Positions 37,887 through 48,588 of a stretch of DNA of 64,000 nt are shown in pieces (within the stretch, counting starts at the first letter, position 1; each line of letters starts with the position of its first letter). Made by a program: the position numbers and the translations under genes. The stretch is from Luteimonas viscosa (lineage in GTDB: Bacteria; Pseudomonadota; Gammaproteobacteria; Xanthomonadales; Xanthomonadaceae): positions 2,955,248 through 3,019,247 of the forward strand of contig NZ_VTFT01000001.1 of assembly GCF_008244685.1 (NCBI RefSeq). The letters run 5' to 3'. The notes beneath the pieces were generated by a model, which was not told the origin of the DNA, did not search any database, and saw nothing but the letters and a program-made list of their open reading frames with translations.

Positions 37887-39725
37887 TCAGTAGACGTCGC
37901 GGGCATAGCGGCCTTCCTGCTGCAGTGCGGACAGATACCCGGCCGCTGCCTCGGTATCGCCGCCGTTGTGTGCGGCGACGATGTCGAGCAGCGCGGCGTG
38001 CACGTCCTTGCCCATGGCGATCGCGCCGCAGACGTACAGGTGCGCGCCGGACTGCAGCCAGTCGTAGACCTCACGGCCACGCTCGCGCAGGCGGTGCTGG
38101 ACATAGAGCTTGTCGGCCTGGTCGCGCGAGAAGGCGAGGTCGAGCCGATGCAGTTCCCCGCGCCGCAGCGCCTCCTGCCATTCGACCTGGTAGAGGAAGC
38201 CGGTATTGAAATGCTGGGCGCCGAAGAACAGCCAGTTGCGGCCACCGGCGCCGGTTTCCGCGCGTTCCTGCACGAAGCCGCGGAACGGCGCCACGCCGGT
38301 GCCGGGGCCGACCATCAGGATGTCGCGCGCGCCGTCGGCGGGCACCCGGAAGCGTTCGTTCGGCTCGACGTAGACCGGCACCTGGCCGCCTTCCTCCAGG
38401 GCAGCGAGGAAGCCGCTGGCGGCGCCGATGTGGACATGGCCATGCGCCTGATAGCCGACGATGTCGACCGTGAGGTGCGCTTCTTCACCCACGCGCTTGC
38501 GGCTGGAGGCGATCGAATACAGGCGCTGGGCCTGCGGGCGCAGGGCGGCGAGCAGGGCATCGGGCTCCCAGTTCGCGGGCCAGCGGCGCAGCACGTCGAC
38601 CAGCTGGTGGTCGGCCAGCAGCGCGCCGAACCCGGCATTGCCCGGTTCGAGCAGAGCGCGCAGTTCGTCCGCGTCGGCGCGCTCGGCCAGGGCGGCGAGC
38701 AACGGGCGCGACAACCTGGTCAGTTCGCGGTGCGTGGCCAGCCATTCGGCCAGCGGCAGGCTGTCGCCGTCGATGGTGGCGATGCCATCGCCGTCGAGCT
38801 TCGTCGCCTCCAGCACGGCGGCCACCAGCGGCTCGGGATTGCGATGACGGATGCCGAGCGCATCGCCCGGCTCGTAGGCCAGGCCGGAGCCGTCCAGCGA
38901 CAGTTCGATGTGGCGCACGTCCTTGTCGACGGCGCCGTAGCGACGGAATCCGGTGCCCTTGAATTCGCGGCCGCTGAGGGTCTGGCTGGCCAGCACCTCG
39001 GCCGGGAACGGGCGTTCGTGCGACCAGCTCGTGGCCGGGCGCAGCGGCGTGACCGTCGCCAGATGCGCCGCGCCTGCGGGCGTGGCGACCCTGAGCTGTT
39101 CGCGGGCCTGGGCCAGCGCCGCTTCGCCCCAGGGAGCGGCGACGGTGTCGATATCGAGATCCGCCAGGCCGATGTCGGCCACGCGATGCGCGCCGAGTTC
39201 GGCCAGTCGCGCGTCGATGCGGCGCGCGATGCCGCAGAAGTCGGCGTAGCTGGTGTCGCCGAGGCCGAGCACGGCGAACTTCAGCTCAGGCAGCTTCGGC
39301 GCGCGCCGGCCGGTCAGGAACTCGACGAAGCCGATGGCATCGTCCGGCGGATCGCCCTCGCCCTGGGTGCTGATGACCACGTAGAGCAGGCGTTCGCCGG
39401 CGAGTTCGCGGGTGGGGTAGGTGTCGGCCCGCACCAGGCGCGCGGGCAGGCCCGCGGCCTGCACCTTGGCCAGCAGCGCCTCCGCGGCGCGGCGTGCGTT
39501 GCCGGTCTGGCTGCCGTAGAGGATGGTCAGGCGCCCCGCCGGCGCCGCGTCGGTGCGCGCAACCGCGGTCGCGGGCACCTCCGCACCGCTGCGGCTCGCC
39601 AGGCCTGCCGCATAACCGGACAGCCACCACAGCCCGGCCGGCTCCAGCCCCTGGGTGAGGCGGACCAGCGCATCCGCCGTCTCCTGGGGAAACGGCAGCG
39701 CGGGCAATGCGGCGGGTGCGGACAT
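37887..39725 (-). CDS. cysJ: Sulfite reductase [NADPH] flavoprotein alpha-component
   Basis: A 612-residue diflavin reductase passing electrons from NADPH via FAD and FMN to CysI. The flavodoxin domain has ILYGSQTGNARRAAEALL, STQGEGDPPDDAIGF and LGLGDTSYADFC. The FAD/NADPH domain has RLYSIASS, HIGAASGFL, MVGPGTGVAPFRGFVQER and LYVCGAIAMGKDVH. The ATG at 39725 is preceded directly by GGAGG with no spacer, which is unusual. A TTG at 39755 would add ten charged residues and has no better ribosome site. A stem-loop lies just upstream (39737-39761). Confidence 0.95.
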   Translation of the reverse strand: MSAPAALPALPFPQETADALVRLTQGLEPAGLWWLSGYAAGLASRSGAEVPATAVARTDAAPAGRLTILYGSQTGNARRAAEALLAKVQAAGLPARLVRADTYPTRELAGERLLYVVISTQGEGDPPDDAIGFVEFLTGRRAPKLPELKFAVLGLGDTSYADFCGIARRIDARLAELGAHRVADIGLADLDIDTVAAPWGEAALAQAREQLRVATPAGAAHLATVTPLRPATSWSHERPFPAEVLASQTLSGREFKGTGFRRYGAVDKDVRHIELSLDGSGLAYEPGDALGIRHRNPEPLVAAVLEATKLDGDGIATIDGDSLPLAEWLATHRELTRLSRPLLAALAERADADELRALLEPGNAGFGALLADHQLVDVLRRWPANWEPDALLAALRPQAQRLYSIASSRKRVGEEAHLTVDIVGYQAHGHVHIGAASGFLAALEEGGQVPVYVEPNERFRVPADGARDILMVGPGTGVAPFRGFVQERAETGAGGRNWLFFGAQHFNTGFLYQVEWQEALRRGELHRLDLAFSRDQADKLYVQHRLRERGREVYDWLQSGAHLYVCGAIAMGKDVHAALLDIVAAHNGGDTEAAAGYLSALQQEGRYARDVY

Positions 39726-39736
39726 CCTCCGGCGAT

Positions 39737-39761
39737 CCTTGGTGCGGGTACGCAACCAAGG
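39737..39761 (-). promoter_or_regulatory. Stem-loop just upstream of cysJ start
   Basis: CCTTGGTGCG (39737-39746) pairs with 39751-39761 around a GGTA loop, with one bulged A at 39755. The 10-bp stem ends 11 bases before the cysJ ATG and next to its abnormally placed GGAGG. It could affect translation of cysJ or serve as a binding site in the cysJ/cysD divergent region. CysB binding there is expected from the pathway but was not seen as a motif. Confidence 0.4.
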
Positions 39762-39848
39762 CTAGGCAAGCACGCCGTGCGCGGGAAAGGAGGGTCGGTT
39801 ATGCAGTCATGCCCTGCGGTGATTTACCGGGCGGGGAGGGGGGCTGGC

Positions 39849-39854
39849 TACAAT
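39849..39854 (+). promoter_or_regulatory. Candidate -10 box of cysD-cysNC
   Basis: TACAAT lies ten bases before the cysD ATG and matches the sigma70 -10 consensus at five of six positions, implying a near-leaderless transcript. No good -35 box sits at 16-18 bases, which would fit activator dependence (CysB-type regulation is usual for this pathway). Confidence 0.45.
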
Positions 39855-39864
39855 CGCCGCCACC

Positions 39865-40791
39865 ATGACGGTTCCCTCGCCCTCCATCGCCCCCGCCGAC
39901 GCCGACCTCGATCGCCTCGAGGCCGAGAGCCTGCACATCCTGCGCGAGGTCGCGGCCGAGTGCCGCAACCCGGTGCTGCTGTACTCGATCGGCAAGGACA
40001 GCTCGGTGCTGCTGCACCTGCTGCTCAAGGCCTTCGCTCCCGCGCCCCCGCCGATTCCGCTGCTGCACGTGGACACCACGTGGAAGTTCCGCGAGATGAT
40101 CGCCTTCCGCGACCGCCGCGCCGCCGAGACCGGCGTCGACCTGCGCGTCCACATCAACCCCGACGGCGTGCGCGACGGCGTCGGTCCGCTGAGCCACGGT
40201 GCCAGCGTGCACACCGAGGTGATGAAGACCCAGGCGCTGAAGCAGGCGCTGGAGGCCGGCGGCTACGATGCCGCGATCGGCGGTGCGCGCCGCGACGAGG
40301 AGAAGTCGCGCGCCAAGGAGCGGGTGTTCTCGTTCCGCGATGCGCAGCACCGGTGGGATCCGCGCCGGCAGCGTCCGGAGTTGTGGAGCCTGTACAACGC
40401 CCGGGTCGGCCAGGGCGAGAGCGTGCGCGTGTTCCCGCTGTCGAACTGGACCGAACTGGACGTGTGGCGCTATGTGCGCCGCGAGGGGATCGACGTGGTG
40501 CCGCTGTACTTCGCCGCCGAGCGGCCGGTGGTGCGTCGCGACGGCACCTGGATCATGGTCGACGACGAACGCTTCGTGCTGCGCGAGGGCGAGCAGGTGG
40601 AACAGCGCAGGGTGCGCTTCCGCACGCTCGGCTGCTACCCGCTGACCGGCGCGGTGGAGTCGGCCGCCGCCGACCTCGATGCGGTGATCGCCGAGATGGA
40701 GACCAGCGCGCAGTCCGAACGCGCCGGTCGCCTGATCGACCATGCCGACGGCGATTCGATGGAAAAGAAGAAGCGGGAAGGGTATTTCTGA
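39865..40791 (+). CDS. cysD: Sulfate adenylyltransferase subunit 2
   Basis: A 308-residue N-type ATP pyrophosphatase making APS from sulfate and ATP with CysN. It shows [20 protein letters not shown] (PP-loop), [50 protein letters not shown] and the terminal KKKREGYF seen in CysD proteins. It diverges from cysJ across 139 bases and is followed by cysNC after a repeat-bearing gap. Confidence 0.96.
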   Translation: MTVPSPSIAPADADLDRLEAESLHILREVAAECRNPVLLYSIGKDSSVLLHLLLKAFAPAPPPIPLLHVDTTWKFREMIAFRDRRAAETGVDLRVHINPDGVRDGVGPLSHGASVHTEVMKTQALKQALEAGGYDAAIGGARRDEEKSRAKERVFSFRDAQHRWDPRRQRPELWSLYNARVGQGESVRVFPLSNWTELDVWRYVRREGIDVVPLYFAAERPVVRRDGTWIMVDDERFVLREGEQVEQRRVRFRTLGCYPLTGAVESAAADLDAVIAEMETSAQSERAGRLIDHADGDSMEKKKREGYF

Positions 40792-40800
40792 TGAAGCTGT

Positions 40801-40823
40801 GATTGGTGATTCGTGATTCGTAA
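40801..40823. repeat. Inverted intergenic repeat, left copy (right copy 40972-40998 inside cysNC)
   Basis: The sequence GATTGGTGATTCGTGATTCG plus TAA at 40801-40823 reads in reverse complement as an imperfect copy of 40972-40998 (CGAATCACCAGTTACGAATC continuing to TCAATC). The left copy lies just after the cysD stop. The right copy is translated as part of the CysN N-terminus. Short repeated units such as GATTCGTGATTCG suggest an intergenic repeat element. Confidence 0.55.
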
Positions 40824-40854
40824 GAGCCGGTCCCGGGTGTCGGAGACGCGTGTG

Positions 40855-40879
40855 GATCCCTCGCTGCGCTCGGGATGAC
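40855..40879. repeat. 25-bp repeat unit, copy 1 (copy 2 at 50678-50702)
   Basis: The 25 bases here (GATCCCTCGCTGCGCTCGGG then ATGAC) recur in the same orientation at 50678-50702 with one difference (C to T). The unit is partly palindromic: ATCCC pairs with GGGAT. Both copies lie between genes of an operon, cysD/cysNC here and sufB/sufC there. Confidence 0.65.
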
Positions 40880-40918
40880 AACTGCCGGCGTTGCTGGTCG
40901 GGAAATGGATGAAAGGCA

Positions 40919-42820
40919 ATGAATAGCATGGCCATCGACAAGCGTTCCCGGAGCGGGGAAACGCCTGTTTCCGAATCACCAGTTACGAATCATCAATCGC
41001 GGTTCCTGCGCCTCATCGCCTGCGGCAGCGTCGACGACGGCAAGAGCACCCTGATCGGCCGCCTGCTGCACGAGGCCGGACGGGTGCCGGACGACGAGCG
41101 CGCCGCGCTCGCGCGTGCCAGTGCCGCACACGGCACGCGCGGCGGCGAGATCGACTACGCGCTGCTGCTCGACGGGCTCGATGCCGAACGCGAGCAGGGC
41201 ATCACCATCGACGTCGCCTGGCGCCATTTGCAGACCGCGCGCCGCCGATTCCTGATCGCCGATTGCCCCGGCCACGTGCAGTACACGCGCAACATGGCCA
41301 CCGGCGCGTCGGTCGCCGATCTCGCGATCGTGCTGGTCGATGCCACGAAGGGGTTGCTGCCGCAGACCTTCCGCCACGTCGCGATCCTGTCGCTGTTCGG
41401 TGTGCGCCACGTGCTGCTCGCGGTCAACAAGATGGACCGGGCGGGTTACGACCAGGCCGTGTTCGACGCCATCGCCACGCGCTTCCGCGCGCATGCGGAA
41501 AAGCTCGGCGTGCCGGACGTGGTCGCGATCCCGGTGGCGGCGGCGGTGGGCGACAACGTGACCGTGCGCTCGCCTGCGATCGGCTGGTACCACGGACCCA
41601 GCGTGCTCGAGCATCTCGAGACCGTGGCCACGGACGCGCCCGATGCATCGCTGCCGCTGCGGCTGCCATTGCAGTCGGTGCTGCGCGACGGCGACGGCGG
41701 ACGCTGGCTGGCGGGCACCGTGGCGGCCGGCACGCTGCGGGTCGGCGATGCGGTGCGCGTCGAGCCTGCGGGTGCGGCGAGTCGCATCGCGGCACTGGTG
41801 GTGTCGGGCACCGGTGCGGTTTGCGCACGCGCCGGCCAGGCGGTGGCGGTACAACTGGCCGACGAGGTCGACGCCGGCCGCGGCCACGTGCTCGCGGCGC
41901 CCGACGCCCCGGTGGCGCACAGCGACCAGGTGGTGGCCGACGTGCTCTGGTTCGACGAGGCGCCGCTGCTGCCCGGGCGCCGCTACCAGCTCAAGATCGG
42001 AACGCGCACGGTGGGCGCACGGATCAGCGAGCTCAAGTCGCGGCACGATCCGGAAAGCCTGCAGCCGCTGGCCGCCAAGCGCCTGGAGTTCAACGAGATC
42101 GGCGAGCTGGTGCTGTCGTTCGACGCGGTGGTCGCCTTCACGCCCTACGCCGAGAGCGCCGCGCTCGGCGGCTTCATCCTGGTCGATCCGCTGACCCGCG
42201 CCACGGTCGGCGCCGGCATGATCCGCCACGGCCTGCGCCGCGCCGACAACATCCACTGGCAGGCGCTCGACGTCGACCGCAAGCTGCGCGCCGCGCTGAA
42301 GGGACAGCAGCCGCGCTGCGTCTGGTTCACCGGGCTGTCGGGCGCGGGCAAGTCGACGATCGCCAACCTGGTCGAGCGAGGCCTGCTGGCGCGCGGCCTG
42401 CACACCTACCTGCTCGACGGCGACAACGTCCGCCATGGCCTCAACCGCGACCTCGGCTTCACCGACGAGGACCGGGTCGAGAACCTGCGTCGCGTGGCCG
42501 AAGTGGCGAAGCTGATGACCGATGCCGGGCTGATCGTGCTGGTCAGCTTCATCTCGCCGTTCCGCGCCGAACGCCGCGCGGCGCGTACGCTGTTCGACGA
42601 GGGCGAGTTCCTCGAGGTCTTCGTCGACACGCCGCTGGCCGATGCCGAGCGACGCGACGTCAAGGGCCTGTACGCCAAGGCGCGCCGCGGCGAGCTGCCC
42701 AACTTCACCGGTATCGATTCGCCGTACGAGCCGCCGGAGAACGCCGAACTGGTGCTGGACACCCGGGGCGCAGGCGCCGAGGCGCTCGCGGAGCAGGTGA
42801 TCGCGCGGCTGCTCGACTGA
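40919..42820 (+). CDS. cysNC: Bifunctional sulfate adenylyltransferase subunit 1 / adenylylsulfate kinase
   Basis: A 633-residue fusion. CysN GTPase occupies ~28-440: [18 protein letters not shown] (G1), a G3 region with [17 protein letters not shown], and NKMDRAGY (G4). CysC APS kinase occupies ~455-633: [35 protein letters not shown] and [17 protein letters not shown]. It drives APS synthesis with CysD and phosphorylates APS to PAPS, needed by both CysH and sulfotransferases. The first ~27 residues are an extension encoded partly by an inverted repeat. ATG 40928 is an alternative start; no start lies between it and the core. Confidence 0.95.
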   Translation: MNSMAIDKRSRSGETPVSESPVTNHQSRFLRLIACGSVDDGKSTLIGRLLHEAGRVPDDERAALARASAAHGTRGGEIDYALLLDGLDAEREQGITIDVAWRHLQTARRRFLIADCPGHVQYTRNMATGASVADLAIVLVDATKGLLPQTFRHVAILSLFGVRHVLLAVNKMDRAGYDQAVFDAIATRFRAHAEKLGVPDVVAIPVAAAVGDNVTVRSPAIGWYHGPSVLEHLETVATDAPDASLPLRLPLQSVLRDGDGGRWLAGTVAAGTLRVGDAVRVEPAGAASRIAALVVSGTGAVCARAGQAVAVQLADEVDAGRGHVLAAPDAPVAHSDQVVADVLWFDEAPLLPGRRYQLKIGTRTVGARISELKSRHDPESLQPLAAKRLEFNEIGELVLSFDAVVAFTPYAESAALGGFILVDPLTRATVGAGMIRHGLRRADNIHWQALDVDRKLRAALKGQQPRCVWFTGLSGAGKSTIANLVERGLLARGLHTYLLDGDNVRHGLNRDLGFTDEDRVENLRRVAEVAKLMTDAGLIVLVSFISPFRAERRAARTLFDEGEFLEVFVDTPLADAERRDVKGLYAKARRGELPNFTGIDSPYEPPENAELVLDTRGAGAEALAEQVIARLLD

Positions 42821-42995
42821 CCACCGGGCGGCGGGACCGCGTGGTGCATACACCGGGCGGTCTGTCGTCGGGGCGTCTCCGGACGAGCCAGCCTCGCCCT
42901 GGGCCTGGAAGGGAGACGGTCGCGGCCGGCTTTCCCGCGAGCCCCGCAGCAAAGCCGACGACGCACGCGCCGCAAGAATGTTCCTGCGGCGTGGC

Positions 42996-43262
42996 TCAGC
43001 GCCGCTTGCGCAGCGCGCCGACGATGACCAGCAGCACGATGGCGCCGAGGGTCGAGGCGATGAAGCCCGCAGCCTGGCCCTGGCCGTACCAGCCGACCAT
43101 GCGACCGACCCATCCCGCGAACAGGGCGCCGGCGATGCCCAGCACGATGGTCAGGATGATGCCCATCCTGTCGCGCCCGGGCTTGAGCAGCCGGGCCACG
43201 ATGCCGACCACCAGGCCGATCAGGATGATGTAGAGCCAGTTGCTGCTGCCGAACAGTTCCAT
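42996..43262 (-). CDS. GlsB/YeaQ/YmgE (transglycosylase-associated) family membrane protein
   Basis: An 88-residue protein with three hydrophobic helices and the family pattern LIGLVVGIVARLLKPGRD, LTIVLGIAGALFAGWVG and TLGAIVLLVIVGALRKRR. Members are small stress-induced inner-membrane proteins of unknown mechanism. The start ATG at 43262 follows a 152-base gap after the M20 peptidase stop. A weak hairpin (CGCCGCA at 42968-42974 with TGCGGCG at 42985-42991) lies just beyond its stop, facing the convergent cysNC gene. Long frames across this region are shadows. Confidence 0.88.
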   Translation of the reverse strand: MELFGSSNWLYIILIGLVVGIVARLLKPGRDRMGIILTIVLGIAGALFAGWVGRMVGWYGQGQAAGFIASTLGAIVLLVIVGALRKRR

Positions 43263-43414
43263 GCGGGCCTCTGGATTGGAGTGGCGGAGCGAAGCTTGGC
43301 AGGGCCACGATCGCGATGCCAGCCCTGCGCCCGCTTGCGCGGGCGGCGAGGTGCCGGGTGTGGGTACGAGGCGCCGTCCAGGGCGATCACGCGCCGCGGA
43401 CGTTGCGCCACGGC

Positions 43415-44908
<1,494 letters not shown>

Positions 44909-45113
44909 TGGATCCGGTCCGTTTGCGTGGAAGCGCCGATTCTAACGCGCGGCACGTGTAGGGCTTTTCCGACCTCGCCGCGCGGGATAACCCTGTCCCA
45001 TGCGGGCCCCTGCGGCGATCCCGCGGCGCAGGGGGGTGCGGGAGACTGTCATCACCGGCAGGCGCCGCGCCGCCGGCGGCAAGGAAACCAACCTCAACCA
45101 AGGAACCCGACAC

Positions 45114-45449
45114 ATGAATACGATCAAGAGCCTGCTCGCCACGCTGTTGCTCTCGCTGATGCTGGCCGGCGCCGCGTTCGCCGCGGAGAAGGTCAACATC
45201 AATACCGCCGACGCCGCCACGCTCGACCGCGTGCTGCAGAACGTCGGCCCCGCGAAGGCGGACGCCATCGTCGCCTACCGCAAGGCGAACGGTCCGTTCC
45301 GGAGCCCGGAGCAGCTGGCCGAGGTCAAGGGCATCGGCCTGCGGACGGTGGAGCAGAACCGCGAGCGCATCGTGGTGTCCGCGCCGCGTCCGGCGAAGGC
45401 CGCCGCCGGCGCCGCCGGTGCCGGCCGCTCGGCCGCCCAGACCCGCTGA
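45114..45449 (+). CDS. ComEA-type helix-hairpin-helix DNA-binding protein
   Basis: A 111-residue secreted protein. The signal peptide MNTIKSLLATLLLSLMLAGA ends near AFA-AEK. The body is a helix-hairpin-helix pair: VNINTADAATLDRVLQNVGP and GPFRSPEQLAEVKGIGLRTV. ComEA binds double-stranded DNA in the periplasm during transformation; short stand-alone versions like this are common in gammaproteobacteria. An Ala/Pro-rich tail ends the protein. The ATG at 45114 follows AAGGAA at 45100-45105. An upstream in-frame start at 45000 would destroy the signal peptide. Confidence 0.88.
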   Translation: MNTIKSLLATLLLSLMLAGAAFAAEKVNINTADAATLDRVLQNVGPAKADAIVAYRKANGPFRSPEQLAEVKGIGLRTVEQNRERIVVSAPRPAKAAAGAAGAGRSAAQTR

Positions 45450-45460
45450 GTGCGGTTGGC

Positions 45461-45482
45461 GGACGCGCACGGAGGCGCGTCC
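45461..45482. terminator. Hairpin downstream of the ComEA-like gene
   Basis: GGACGCGC (45461-45468) pairs perfectly with GCGCGTCC (45475-45482) around a six-base loop, 12 bases after the stop. No T-run follows, so it is only a possible transcript end. Confidence 0.35.
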
Positions 45483-45619
45483 GCGATGTGGAGCAGGGAA
45501 GGCTCCGTGGACGGCCGCAGGCCGCGACAGGGACGTACCGCCGCCCGTTCCATGCCAGGAAGGCATGGGCGGGCGGCTTCCTGCGCGCGGGGTGCGGGCG
45601 CGCGGCTAGACTGGCGCGC

Positions 45620-46225
45620 ATGGACCGCTCGTCGCGGGTGATCCCCGCCCAGGAATACCGTCGCGTGCGCTGGATGAACGGTGCGGGATGGACGCGCGAG
45701 ATCCATGCCGACCCCGCTGGCGCGGGCTGGGCATGGCGGCTGTCGATCGCCGAGGTCGAGGCCGATGCGCCGTTCTCGGTGCTGCCCGGCGTCGAACGCG
45801 AGCTCGTGCTGCTGGAAGGCACCGGCCTGCGCCTTCGCTTCGACGATGGCGAGACGCACGAGTTGCTGCCGCCATACCCGCGCCTGCGCTTTGCCGGGGA
45901 ACGGGCGCTGGGTGGGCAACCGATCGAAGGGCGCGCCGTCAACTTCAACCTGATGTGGCGCCGTGATGCCGTGATGGCGCAGCTGTGGCATCGGCCGCTG
46001 GCAGGCGCGATGGTGCTGTTCGTGGAACCGGGTTCGACCTGGGCCGTGCACCTGCTCGCCGGTCGCGCGCGGCTCGAGGGCGTTGCAGGCCTGCCGGCGC
46101 TGGCACCGGGCGACACCGCGCTGCTGGTCGCGCACCGGCAACGTGCGCGCTACGTGCTCGACGGTGGCGGCGAAGCGTTGCTGATCCGGATCGACCCGCG
46201 GGAAGACGGGCAGGCATCCGGCTAG
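45620..46225 (+). CDS. HutD/Ves family protein
   Basis: A 201-residue cupin-like protein with the HutD/Ves pattern: RRVRWMNGAGWTREIHADP at the start, RLSIAEVEADAPFSVLPGVER, LLEGTGLRLRF, and VNFNLMWRRD further on. HutD proteins accompany histidine utilisation genes in some bacteria and Ves responds to cold in E. coli; the biochemical role is unsettled. No hut genes are nearby. The ATG at 45620 gives the full family length; the longer frame upstream is a shadow of the M20 gene. It converges with the Rieske gene. Confidence 0.85.
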   Translation: MDRSSRVIPAQEYRRVRWMNGAGWTREIHADPAGAGWAWRLSIAEVEADAPFSVLPGVERELVLLEGTGLRLRFDDGETHELLPPYPRLRFAGERALGGQPIEGRAVNFNLMWRRDAVMAQLWHRPLAGAMVLFVEPGSTWAVHLLAGRARLEGVAGLPALAPGDTALLVAHRQRARYVLDGGGEALLIRIDPREDGQASG

Positions 46226-46358
46226 GCCGCACGCGATCGGCCCGGTCGCCGGCGCGTCCCTTCCGCCACGCGCGCCGCGTCAGCCCGGTGCGCCGGCAGC
46301 GCGGCAGCGGTGAGGGGTGGATCGTCGCCGTCGGTGGCCGAAGAGGATCGCGGCCAGT

Positions 46359-46691
46359 TCATCCGCGGTCGTCGCGCGCCCAGACGCCGCCGTGTTCGGT
46401 CTTCACCGGGAACTTCGGCACCGGCTCGTAGGCGGGCGCGCACAGGGCGCGGCCGTCGCGGAGGTCGAAGCGTGCGCCATGCAGCACGCATTCGATGCTG
46501 CCCTCGTCCGGGTCGACGCTGCCGGCGGAGAGTTCGAACTCCTCGTGGCTGCAGCGGTCCTCGAGCGCGTACAGCGTGCCATCGAGATTGACCACGACGA
46601 TGCCGGCGCCCGTGATCTCGTCGAATGCGGTCTTCATCTCGCCCGGGAGCAGTTCGTCCGTGGCGCAGATCCAGGTCCAGTTTTCGCTCAT
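46359..46691 (-). CDS. Rieske [2Fe-2S] ferredoxin-like protein, last gene of the suf operon
   Basis: A 110-residue protein with the Rieske ligands CSH near 47-49 and CVLH near 68-71, spaced as in the ferredoxin subunits of non-heme iron oxygenases. It starts MSENWTWICATDELLPGE. The ATG overlaps the stop of the acetyltransferase gene. Its place at the end of the suf operon suggests a role tied to Fe-S assembly, perhaps as electron donor or cluster acceptor; that is inference. Confidence 0.87.
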   Translation of the reverse strand: MSENWTWICATDELLPGEMKTAFDEITGAGIVVVNLDGTLYALEDRCSHEEFELSAGSVDPDEGSIECVLHGARFDLRDGRALCAPAYEPVPKFPVKTEHGGVWARDDRG

Positions 46692-47227
46692 GCGGCGGCT
46701 CCGTCGAAGCGCTTCTCCAGCACCTCGAAGCGCAGGTCGTCGCGCAGCGGGATGCCGTAGCGCGGGTCGCCGTAGGGAAACGGCTTGAAGACGCCGGTGC
46801 GGCGATAGCCGCGGCGCTCGTAGAAGCCGATCAGGGCGTCGCGGATGTCGATCACGGTCATGCGCATCGCCGGCAGCCGCCAGTCCTCGCGCACGATGCG
46901 CTCGCACTCGTCCAGCAACCGCTTGCCGAGTCCCGCGCCCTGCAGGTCCGGTCGTACCGAGAACATGCCGAAGTAGCCGGTACCGTCCTCGTCGGCCACG
47001 TGCGCGCAGGCGACCAGGCCATCGTCCTGCTCCGCCACCAGTACGCGGCTGCGCGGGCGCGCGATGTCGGCCCGCAGCACGTCCGCGTCGATCCGGTTGC
47101 CGTCGAGGAAGTCCGCCTCGGTGGTCCAGCCTGCACGGCTGGACTCGCCGCGGTACGCGGAGGTGACCAGGGCGACCAGGGCGGGCACGTCGGCCGCCGT
47201 AGCCGGGCGGAGGATCGGTTCGGACAT
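46688..47227 (-). CDS. GNAT family N-acetyltransferase in the suf operon
   Basis: A 179-residue GNAT protein with the acetyl-CoA site in FSVRPDLQGAGLGKRLLDE (the R/Q-x-x-G-x-G/A motif) and the C-terminal FYERRGYRRTG segment. The substrate is unknown. It lies 104 bases after sufS and overlaps the Rieske gene (ATGA), so both appear to travel with the suf operon. Confidence 0.87.
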   Translation of the reverse strand: MSEPILRPATAADVPALVALVTSAYRGESSRAGWTTEADFLDGNRIDADVLRADIARPRSRVLVAEQDDGLVACAHVADEDGTGYFGMFSVRPDLQGAGLGKRLLDECERIVREDWRLPAMRMTVIDIRDALIGFYERRGYRRTGVFKPFPYGDPRYGIPLRDDLRFEVLEKRFDGAAA

Positions 47228-47331
47228 GCGCGGATTCTATCCACTGCGACCGGGCCGCGGGGCGGCGCCCGGGCCCGCGACCGACGCGTCGCCGGACGAC
47301 GATCCCGTACCCGTATCGCCGGAGGCGACGA

Positions 47332-48588
47332 TCAACCCAGCAGCCTGCGTACCTTCTCCAGCGCGGCGACAAAGGCGTCGATCTCGGCGTGGGTGTTGTA
47401 GAACGCCAGCGACGCGCGACAGGTGGCGGCGACGCCGTAGAACTGCAGCAGCGGGTGCGCGCAGTGCTGGCCGGAGCGTACCGCCACACCCTCCAGGTCG
47501 AGCAGGGTGGCGAGGTCGTGCGCGTGCGCGCCCTCGACCAGGAACGAGACCACCGCGGCCTTCTCCGGCGCGCGGCCGAAGATGCGCACGCCATCGAGCG
47601 CATCCAGCGCGCCGGTCAGGTGCGCGAGCAGTTCGGCCTCGCGCGCCTCGACGTGCGCCATGCCGATGCCCTGCAGGTAATCCACGGCCGCGCCGAGGCC
47701 GATGAACCCGGCGATGTTCGGCGTGCCGGCCTCGAACTTCTGCGGCGGATCGTTGAACACGGTGCCCTCGAAACTCACCTCGCGGATCATCTCGCCGCCA
47801 CCGAGGAACGGCGGCATCGTCGCGAGCAGTTCACGCCGCGCCCAGAGCGCGCCGGTGCCGGTCGGCCCGCACATCTTGTGCCCGGTGAAGGCGTAGAAGT
47901 CGCACCCGATCGCGGCGACGTCGACCGCCCGGTGCGGCACCGCCTGCGAACCGTCGACCACGGTCGTGATCCCGCGCCGGCGCGCCTCGCGGCAGATCTC
48001 GCGCACCGGGTTGACGGTGCCGAGCACGTTGGAGACGTGGGTCACCGCCAGCAGCTTCACGTCCGGCGTCATCGCCGTGCGCAGGGCGTCCAGGTCGAGC
48101 GTGCCGTCCTCGCGGATCTCGGCTACCCGGATCGTCGCGCCCGTGCGCTGCGCCACCAGCTGCCAGGGCACGATGTTGGCGTGGTGCTCCATGCGCGAGA
48201 CCAGGATCGTGTCGCCGGCCTGCAGCCGGGGCAGCGCCCACGAGTACGCCACCAGGTTGATCGCGAAGGTGGTGCCGCTGCACAGCACCAGTTCGTCGGC
48301 GCGCACGTTGAGGAAGCGCGCCAGCTTGCCGCGCACGCCTTCGTAGGCTTCGGTGGCCTCGCTGCCGAGGGCGTGCACCGCGCGGCTGACGTTGGCGTTG
48401 TGCCGGCGGTAGAAGTCGTCGACCGCCTCGATCACGGCCGCCGGCTTCTGCCCGGTATTGGCGCTGTCCAGGTACACCAGCGACTTGCCGTGCACGGTGC
48501 GACCGAGCAGCGGGAAGTCCTCGCGCACGCGCGCCCAGTCGACGTCCTGCCGCATCGTCTCCGGCGCATCGGGCTGCGGCATGCTCAT
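47332..48588 (-). CDS. sufS: Cysteine desulfurase
   Basis: A 418-residue PLP enzyme releasing sulfur from cysteine for Fe-S assembly. It contains YLDSANTGQKP, RMEHHANIVPWQ, the PLP lysine in YAFTGHKMCGPTG and the persulfide cysteine in VRSGQHCAHPLL, as in group II (SufS) desulfurases. The ATG at 48588 overlaps the sufD stop. No sufE or sufU gene is seen nearby, so the sulfur acceptor must be elsewhere. Confidence 0.95.
   Translation of the reverse strand: MSMPQPDAPETMRQDVDWARVREDFPLLGRTVHGKSLVYLDSANTGQKPAAVIEAVDDFYRRHNANVSRAVHALGSEATEAYEGVRGKLARFLNVRADELVLCSGTTFAINLVAYSWALPRLQAGDTILVSRMEHHANIVPWQLVAQRTGATIRVAEIREDGTLDLDALRTAMTPDVKLLAVTHVSNVLGTVNPVREICREARRRGITTVVDGSQAVPHRAVDVAAIGCDFYAFTGHKMCGPTGTGALWARRELLATMPPFLGGGEMIREVSFEGTVFNDPPQKFEAGTPNIAGFIGLGAAVDYLQGIGMAHVEAREAELLAHLTGALDALDGVRIFGRAPEKAAVVSFLVEGAHAHDLATLLDLEGVAVRSGQHCAHPLLQFYGVAATCRASLAFYNTHAEIDAFVAALEKVRRLLG

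Noticed and set aside
36102..40802. Plus-strand open frame of over 1560 codons opposite cysI and cysJ
   Set aside because: It is antisense to well-supported cys genes and continues into cysD out of frame. It has no domain-like content and reflects high third-position G+C.
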